DNA from: Anaerococcus vaginalis
GTDB taxonomy: Bacteria > Bacillota > Clostridia > Tissierellales > Peptoniphilaceae
Assembly: GCA_018363915.1 (NCBI GenBank)
Contig: JAGZMY010000004.1
Coordinates: 98,322-162,321, forward strand
Length of the DNA: 64,000 bases
Reading direction: 5' to 3'
The notes under the pieces were generated by a model. The model had not been told where the DNA came from, made no database searches, and was given only the letters and a program-made list of their open reading frames with translations. The translations under genes were made by a program, and so were the position numbers. Each line of letters starts with the position of its first letter. The first letter of the stretch is position 1. Below, piece after piece: positions 59,226 through 64,000 of the stretch.

Positions 59226-60299
59226 TTATTTGTCGTAACCCATTGATTTAAATTCTTCTTCGTTTTGTGGAACTTTAATTTTTCCATCAACGATTTGATT
59301 TCTTAAATCTTCAACCTTGTCTTTAACTTTTTGGTCTACTAGGTCATTATCTCCATAAGCTATATCCAAAGCTTCTCCATCTTTAAGTGAGAATGCTCTT
59401 GTTTCTCCACCTTTGAATTTTCCATCTTTGTAATCATCAAGTGTTAATTGAACAGCTTTACCTACGCCTTTAACTGTTGAAGCTAAAATATTATCTGGAG
59501 CTTCTTCTTTTTGGTCACGGTCAACGCCGATTACGTATTTATTATTTTCTTTTGCTGCTTCAAATACTCCAATTCCTGTACCACCAGCTGCATGGAAGAT
59601 TACATCTGCGCCTTTTTGATACATTTGGTTAGCAATATTTTTTCCTTTTGCTTGGTCAGCATAAGAGTTTGCGTATTGAACTTGAACTTCTATGTCTTTT
59701 CCTTTTTCTTTTGCTGCTTGTTTTACACCAGCTCTAAATCCATATTCAAATCTATCGATTACTGCTGATTCCATTCCACCTACAAATCCAACATTGTTAG
59801 ATTCTGTTTTCATTCCTGCAATATATCCAACTAAAAATGAGTTTTCATTATCTGCAAATGTTATTCCTAAAAGATTTTCAATTTTATCAGGATTTGCGTT
59901 GTCGATTATTGCGTAATTTTGATCTGGATTGTCTTTTGCAGCCTTGCTTGTTGCATCATAAAGAGCATATCCTACTGTAAAAATCAAATCTGATTCACTA
60001 TCAAGAGCTGATTCAAGGTTTGGTTGGTAATCAGAATCTTTGTGTGATTCAATATAATCAAATTTAATTTTTCCATCTTTTTCGTAAGCTTTTAATCCTT
60101 CATAAGCAGATTGGTTAAATGATTTATCATTTATTCCGCCTTGGTCAGTTACCATTGTAGCTGATACTTTTGCTCCATTTGCATTAGAAGCTGTAGAAGC
60201 CATTGAACCGTTATCAGAATCTTTTTTTGATCCACAAGCTGTAATGCTTAGTGAAAGTGCTAGAGTTAGAGCTCCAGCCATAATTTTTTTAATTTTCAT
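59226..60299 (-). CDS. BMP-family nucleoside-binding lipoprotein
   Basis: 357 residues. Lipoprotein signal with lipobox ITAC (Cys near 22), a short Ser/Asn/Ala linker, then a periplasmic-binding-type fold of the BMP/PnrA family: VTDQGGINDKSFNQSAYEGL near 53, IFTVGYALYDATSKAAKDN near 108, GFVGGMESAVIDRFEYGFRA near 170 and DVIFHAAGGTGIGVFEAAK near 232. Binds purine nucleosides in characterised relatives. AAGGGGGAG precedes the ATG. First gene of the importer. Confidence 0.94.
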   Translation of the reverse strand: MKIKKIMAGALTLALSLSITACGSKKDSDNGSMASTASNANGAKVSATMVTDQGGINDKSFNQSAYEGLKAYEKDGKIKFDYIESHKDSDYQPNLESALDSESDLIFTVGYALYDATSKAAKDNPDQNYAIIDNANPDKIENLLGITFADNENSFLVGYIAGMKTESNNVGFVGGMESAVIDRFEYGFRAGVKQAAKEKGKDIEVQVQYANSYADQAKGKNIANQMYQKGADVIFHAAGGTGIGVFEAAKENNKYVIGVDRDQKEEAPDNILASTVKGVGKAVQLTLDDYKDGKFKGGETRAFSLKDGEALDIAYGDNDLVDQKVKDKVEDLRNQIVDGKIKVPQNEEEFKSMGYDK

Positions 60300-60397
60300 C
60301 TCTCCCCCTTAAATTAAGAAATTGTTTTTTTGTGTAATACTATTTTATATGAAATTTATCTTTCTGTCTAGCTATTTTACAATAATAAAATTATTTT

Positions 60398-61429
60398 TCA
60401 TTTTAATATATAAGTTTTTAATAAATCAAACAAATTCATCAAGGCATTTTCGTGACATCTTTCATAGCCATGAGATGCTGAAATTCCACAGCCTACAAGG
60501 GCGTGCCTATAATCATAAAATGAGCTCATAGCAGCAGATGCATCTGAGCCATAAAATGGATAAATATCAATTGCAAAATCAATTCCAATTTTTTTGGCTG
60601 TATTTATCAAATCATTTGTTAAATCAAAATTGTAAGGACCTGATGAATCTTTTGCACAAATTGAAACCAATCTATCATTTGTTTTTAAATCATCGAAAAC
60701 AACTCCCATATCAACTGCAATCATATCTTTTATTCCAGATGGATGGCCCGAACTTGCTCCATGTCCTACTTCTTCATAAGTTGTAAACATCATATAAATA
60801 TTTCTATCAAATTTTATATTTTCTTCTTTAATTTCTTTTGCAAGGGCAAGCAAAACTCCGCTTGATGCCTTATCATCAAGATGACGTGATTTTACAAAGC
60901 CATTTGAATATCTAAATCTTGAATCAAGAGCAATAAAATCTCCAGGATTTATTCCAAGTTTTTTTACATCCTCATTGCTTTCAACAAGCTCATCGATAAC
61001 AACTTCCATTTCATCAAAATTTCTTTTTGAAATTTTTGGTGTATCTGAGCCATGAACTGAAGGCTCATTTAATCTAAAGACTCCTTCAAATTCTTTTCCA
61101 TCTCTTGTAAAAATTTTTACATTTTCAAATTCTGCATAATTTAATGGAAATCCACCAAGAGTTGTAACTTGAATTCCTCCATTTTCTTTTATACTTCTTA
61201 CCATAAGACCAAGCGTGTCGATATGAGCCGATAATAAAAGTCCATCATCTTTATTTTTTTCATCTACATAAATTGGAACTATTACATTTCCCTTGTTATT
61301 TTGGCAAGGCTTGTATCCTAAATTTTTAAATTCTTCCATCAAATATTTTTCGCATTTTTTTGTAAAACCAGTTGGTGATGGTCTTGTGCATAATTCTTTT
61401 ATATAAGTTATTATTGTATTTTTGTCCAT
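60398..61429 (-). CDS. M42-family metallo-aminopeptidase
   Basis: 343 residues. Zinc ligands are all visible: His/Asp in LLLSAHIDTLGLMV near 65, Asp in KSRHLDDKASSGVLLALA near 180, the Glu pair in FTTYEEVGHGASSG near 215, Asp in MIAVDMGVV near 237 and His in GISASHGYERCHENAL near 315. Related to FrvX/PepA-type glutamyl or deblocking aminopeptidases, which form 12-subunit tetrahedra in the cytosol. Single gene; AAGGAGT before ATG. Confidence 0.94.
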   Translation of the reverse strand: MDKNTIITYIKELCTRPSPTGFTKKCEKYLMEEFKNLGYKPCQNNKGNVIVPIYVDEKNKDDGLLLSAHIDTLGLMVRSIKENGGIQVTTLGGFPLNYAEFENVKIFTRDGKEFEGVFRLNEPSVHGSDTPKISKRNFDEMEVVIDELVESNEDVKKLGINPGDFIALDSRFRYSNGFVKSRHLDDKASSGVLLALAKEIKEENIKFDRNIYMMFTTYEEVGHGASSGHPSGIKDMIAVDMGVVFDDLKTNDRLVSICAKDSSGPYNFDLTNDLINTAKKIGIDFAIDIYPFYGSDASAAMSSFYDYRHALVGCGISASHGYERCHENALMNLFDLLKTYILK

Positions 61430-61506
61430 TTTTACTCCTTTATTTTCTTATAATTTAATTATAAATTAAAAATTTTTCCTTGTAAATTTAAAAATAAAAT
61501 AAATAT

Positions 61507-61615
61507 TTGTATTATAAAAATATATGTGCTATAATATGGGTGTAAACATTTTCACAGCTGAATATAAAAAGAGACTTTGCAACAAATTTATCCAATTATT
61601 TTTGTTGCTTTTTTT
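61507..61615 (+). promoter_or_regulatory. glpF promoter and terminator-containing leader
   Basis: TTGTAT (61507-61512), 17 bp, TATAAT with TGC extension (61530-61535). About 45 nt into the transcript the leader has GCAACAAA (61579-61586) pairing TTTGTTGC (61601-61608) followed by seven T, an intrinsic terminator 28 nt before the glpF start. In Bacillus, GlpP with glycerol 3-phosphate antiterminates such leaders. Confidence 0.75.
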
Positions 61616-61643
61616 ATATTTAGTAATAAAACAGGAGGTTATT

Positions 61644-62360
61644 ATGAGAGACATAATACTAGGTGAATTTTTTGGAACAATGTTACTTATTTTATTAGGA
61701 GATGGAGTTGTTGCAAACGTTCTATTGAATAAGAGTGGACAAAAAGGTGCAGGGCCTGTTCAAATTACATTTGCTTGGGGTCTTGCAGTTATGATTCCAG
61801 CTTGTATTTTTGGCGCATTAACAGGTGCTCATTTTAATCCAGCCCTATCAATTGCTCTTGCATTTAATGGTGGAATCGAATGGAATACAGTTCCTTCTTA
61901 TATAATTGGACAAATGCTTGGAGCTTTTTGCGGAGCTATTTTAGTTTATATTTTATTCAAAGATCATTATGACGCAACAAGCGATGATCCATTAACAGTT
62001 AGAGCAACTTTCTGTACAGCTCCAACTATACCAAATACTTTTAGAAACCTATTATCAGAAATTATTGGAACTTTTGTTTTAGTATTTGCTATTTTAGGAT
62101 TTGGTAATGTTGCTGGCGCTGGAATGGGTGGCGTTGACAAATTATATGTATTTGGTCTTATCGTTTCAATTGGTATGAGTTTAGGTGGACTAACAGGTTA
62201 TGCAATTAATCCTGCAAGAGATTTGGGACCAAGAATTGCTTATGCTATTTTACCTTTCAAAAACAAAGTTGATCCAAACTGGGGATATTCATGGATTCCT
62301 GTTGTTGGACCAATAATCGGTGCAGTTTTAGCAGTTCCAGTTTTTAATTTTATATTTTAA
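61644..62360 (+). CDS. glpF: Glycerol uptake facilitator (MIP/aquaglyceroporin)
   Basis: About 238 residues, six membrane segments and both NPA boxes (GAHFNPALSIALAF near residue 62 and GYAINPARDLGPRIAYA near 187, the latter with the glycerol-type Asp after Arg). ATG 61644 follows CAGGAGG; an upstream in-frame extension passes through the leader terminator and is not used. Operon with glpA, 34 bp apart. Confidence 0.95.
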   Translation: MRDIILGEFFGTMLLILLGDGVVANVLLNKSGQKGAGPVQITFAWGLAVMIPACIFGALTGAHFNPALSIALAFNGGIEWNTVPSYIIGQMLGAFCGAILVYILFKDHYDATSDDPLTVRATFCTAPTIPNTFRNLLSEIIGTFVLVFAILGFGNVAGAGMGGVDKLYVFGLIVSIGMSLGGLTGYAINPARDLGPRIAYAILPFKNKVDPNWGYSWIPVVGPIIGAVLAVPVFNFIF

Positions 62361-62394
62361 TTATTTATAAATTTTAAGAAAAGAGAAGAATAAA

Positions 62395-63882
62395 ATGTAT
62401 GATGTAATAGTAATCGGTGCTGGTGTAACTGGTGCATCAATTGCAAGAAGACTTTCTAGGTATAAATTAAATATTTTAATTTTAGAAAAAGAGCTTGATG
62501 TGTCCATGGGAACTAGCAAGGCAAATTCTGCCATAGTTCACGGTGGTTATGCTGAAAGCCATGATGAGCTAAGAGGAAGAATTTGCTACAAGGGAAGAGT
62601 GGAATTTAATAAGTTAAACCAAGAGCTAAACTTCGGATTTTTGGAAAACGGATCTTTGGTTTTAGCTTTTGATGAAGATGATGAAAAAGAACTTAATAAA
62701 CTCTACAAAATGGGTCTTGAAAATAATCTTGATGATATTGAAATAATTGATCAAGAAAAGCTTAGACAAATAGAACCTAATGTATCCGATGATGCAATAT
62801 CTGCTCTTTATTGCAAAGGAGCTGGTGTTTGTTCTCCATACGAATACGTTATTGCCCTTGTAGAAAATGCCATAGAAAATGGCGCTGAATTAAAACTTCA
62901 AAGTGAAGTTGTTGATATCAAAAAAGAAGAAGATATTTTTAAAGTAAAAACTTCTGATGACAATACTTATGAAGGAAAATTTGTAATTAATGCTTCTGGA
63001 TTAAATGGAGCAAAAATTTCAAGCATGATTACAGAAACTGATTTTACAATCCATCCAAGAAGTGGCGAATATTTACTTATGCAAAAAGGAACTGGCGAGA
63101 AAATAAAACAAGTTTTATTCCAAACGCCATCTCCAAAATCAAAAGGAATTCTTGTAACAAGAACCTACCACAACAATCTTCTTTTAGGCCCTGATGCCAT
63201 TGATGAAGAAGAAATCGATCTTGGAACACACATTGAAAGGCTTGCAGAAATTTACAAGCTTGGATTAAAATCTGTAAAAGATGATGTAATTGATTTAAAA
63301 AAATTTATCCGCTCCTTTGCAGGACTTAGACCTGCTTCATCAACGGGAGATTTTATAATAGAAAACACCAAAACTTCTGGTTTTATAAATGTTGTAGGAA
63401 TCCAATCTCCAGGTATAACTTCTTCTCCAGAAGTTGCCAAAATTGTTGAAAATATTTTAAAAGATTTAAATTTAAAATTGGAAAATGATCCTTCCTACAA
63501 TCCTTATAGAAAACCTATTATAGAATACAAAGAGCTTGAAGATTTTAATAAGGTAAAAGATAAAATTGATTTGCCACTTGGAAATCCCGAAAGACTTGTA
63601 TGCAGATGCGAACAAGTTAGCGAAAAAACAATAAGAGATGCAATGAACAGGGGTATCCCTTGTCTTACATTTGACGCAATAAAAAGACGTACAAGAAGTG
63701 GAATGGGATTTTGCCAAGGAAATTTCTGTAGGCAAAGAGTTCTAGAAGTTATGGAAGACGAAACAGGAGAAAAAATTTTAAACAGAAAATTCGACAGCGA
63801 ACATTCTGGAATTTCTAGAATAAATAAAAAAGATATTAATAATTTCATAAAAGAATTAGAAGAAAAAAATTTAGAAGAATAA
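62395..63882 (+). CDS. glpA: FAD-dependent glycerol-3-phosphate dehydrogenase-like oxidoreductase (GlpA-like)
   Basis: 495 residues: FAD fold VIVIGAGVTGASIARRLSRY at the start, a DAO-type domain to about 370 with NSAIVHGGYAESHDELRG near 46, PRSGEYLLMQKG near 224 and SFAGLRPASSTGDF near 308, then a C-terminal BFD-like [2Fe-2S] domain with CRC near 403-405 and CQGNFC near 440-445. That Cys set is typical of GlpA in the anaerobic glpABC type. LhgO-like 2-hydroxyglutarate oxidase is the alternative; glpF next to it favours glycerol. Confidence 0.85.
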   Translation: MYDVIVIGAGVTGASIARRLSRYKLNILILEKELDVSMGTSKANSAIVHGGYAESHDELRGRICYKGRVEFNKLNQELNFGFLENGSLVLAFDEDDEKELNKLYKMGLENNLDDIEIIDQEKLRQIEPNVSDDAISALYCKGAGVCSPYEYVIALVENAIENGAELKLQSEVVDIKKEEDIFKVKTSDDNTYEGKFVINASGLNGAKISSMITETDFTIHPRSGEYLLMQKGTGEKIKQVLFQTPSPKSKGILVTRTYHNNLLLGPDAIDEEEIDLGTHIERLAEIYKLGLKSVKDDVIDLKKFIRSFAGLRPASSTGDFIIENTKTSGFINVVGIQSPGITSSPEVAKIVENILKDLNLKLENDPSYNPYRKPIIEYKELEDFNKVKDKIDLPLGNPERLVCRCEQVSEKTIRDAMNRGIPCLTFDAIKRRTRSGMGFCQGNFCRQRVLEVMEDETGEKILNRKFDSEHSGISRINKKDINNFIKELEEKNLEE

Positions 63883-63889
63883 TAAAAAA

Positions 63890-63983
63890 ACCACAGGCTT
63901 CTGACCTGAACCCGTAAACACGGAATAATTTAATAATATTTTAAGCGGAATGTAATCTGTACATGACAGGGGACATTCCGTTT
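63890..63983 (+). terminator. Hairpin-rich region after glpA
   Basis: 11-bp stem AAGCGGAATGT / ACATTCCGTTT (63943-63953 with 63973-63983), with an inner CTGT/ACAG pair, then a T-rich stretch. Upstream are the small hairpins CCGT-AAAC-ACGG and AGG-CTTCTG-ACCT. It could be the glpA terminator, a leader of the next gene, or the edge of a mobile element cut by the window end. Confidence 0.4.
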
Positions 63984-64000
63984 AATTTTGTTTTAATCCT

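Noticed and set aside
61524..61643. 40-residue N-terminal extension of GlpF
   Set aside because: It would be translated through the leader terminator and lacks a ribosome site; ATG 61644 has AGGAGG.

Overview
The window is AT-rich, with tight operons, strong AGGAGG-type ribosome sites and near-consensus sigma-A promoters. Together with Veg, Asp23/AmaP, Rex, CdaA/CdaR, T-box control and a peptidase-rich, rubredoxin-containing anaerobic gene set, this points to a low-GC Gram-positive anaerobe of the Tissierellia/Peptoniphilaceae type (Anaerococcus, Peptoniphilus or Finegoldia relatives). Genus is inference only. Most genes are on the minus strand.

Region by region. 0-4.4 kb: a truncated GntR regulator with its own operator, cardiolipin synthase, a pyridoxal-kinase-like gene and a MATE exporter. 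4.4-10.6 kb: a tiny lipoprotein, veg behind tandem promoters, an htpG-M18 aminopeptidase operon behind a CIRCE-like operator, a DUF1858 redox protein and an amino-acid/Na+ symporter. 10.8-15 kb: aromatic amino-acid block, with a Trp T-box before a TrpP-type transporter and aroF-aroC-pheA behind a Phe-rich leader peptide plus terminator. 15-21.8 kb: CBS-type pyrophosphatase, CorC/HlyC protein, purine permease, thiamine-binding protein, a second M18 peptidase and xpt. 21.8-31 kb: proteostasis and c-di-AMP block (engB, lon, clpX, clpP, tig, cca, cdaR, cdaA). 31.2-32.9 kb: a small accessory island with an RDD membrane protein, broken ClbS/DfsB-like fragments and four copies of a ~127-bp palindrome-bearing repeat. 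33-45.8 kb: ZIP transporter, glycogen phosphorylase, a cysteine-peptidase-like protein, AI-2E-type permease, thiamine pyrophosphokinase, ArsC/Spx-like protein, the Asp23 cluster and a typA-rex-ABC-F operon. 45.9-51 kb: rubredoxin, VTT protein, GT8, YitT, CofE-like ligase, zinc-ribbon protein and sirtuin. 51-54.5 kb: a one-direction cluster running from a lipoprotein barnase and its barstar into a GntR/ABC-2 exporter set. 55-64 kb: tRNA-Pro, a pair of related structured elements, a BMP-type nucleoside ABC importer, an M42 peptidase, and glpF-glpA with a terminator in the glpF leader.

The physiology is fermentation of peptides and amino acids (two M18 and one M42 peptidases, symporter), purine and vitamin salvage, glycerol use, and strict-anaerobe redox control (Rex, rubredoxin). 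The least explained features are the Phe-rich self-folding leader before aroF, the lipoprotein-anchored barnase/barstar pair beside an ABC exporter, the 127-bp repeats with decayed genes, and the inverted pair of hairpin elements beside tRNA-Pro. I saw no CRISPR array, rRNA, phage or complete insertion sequence.
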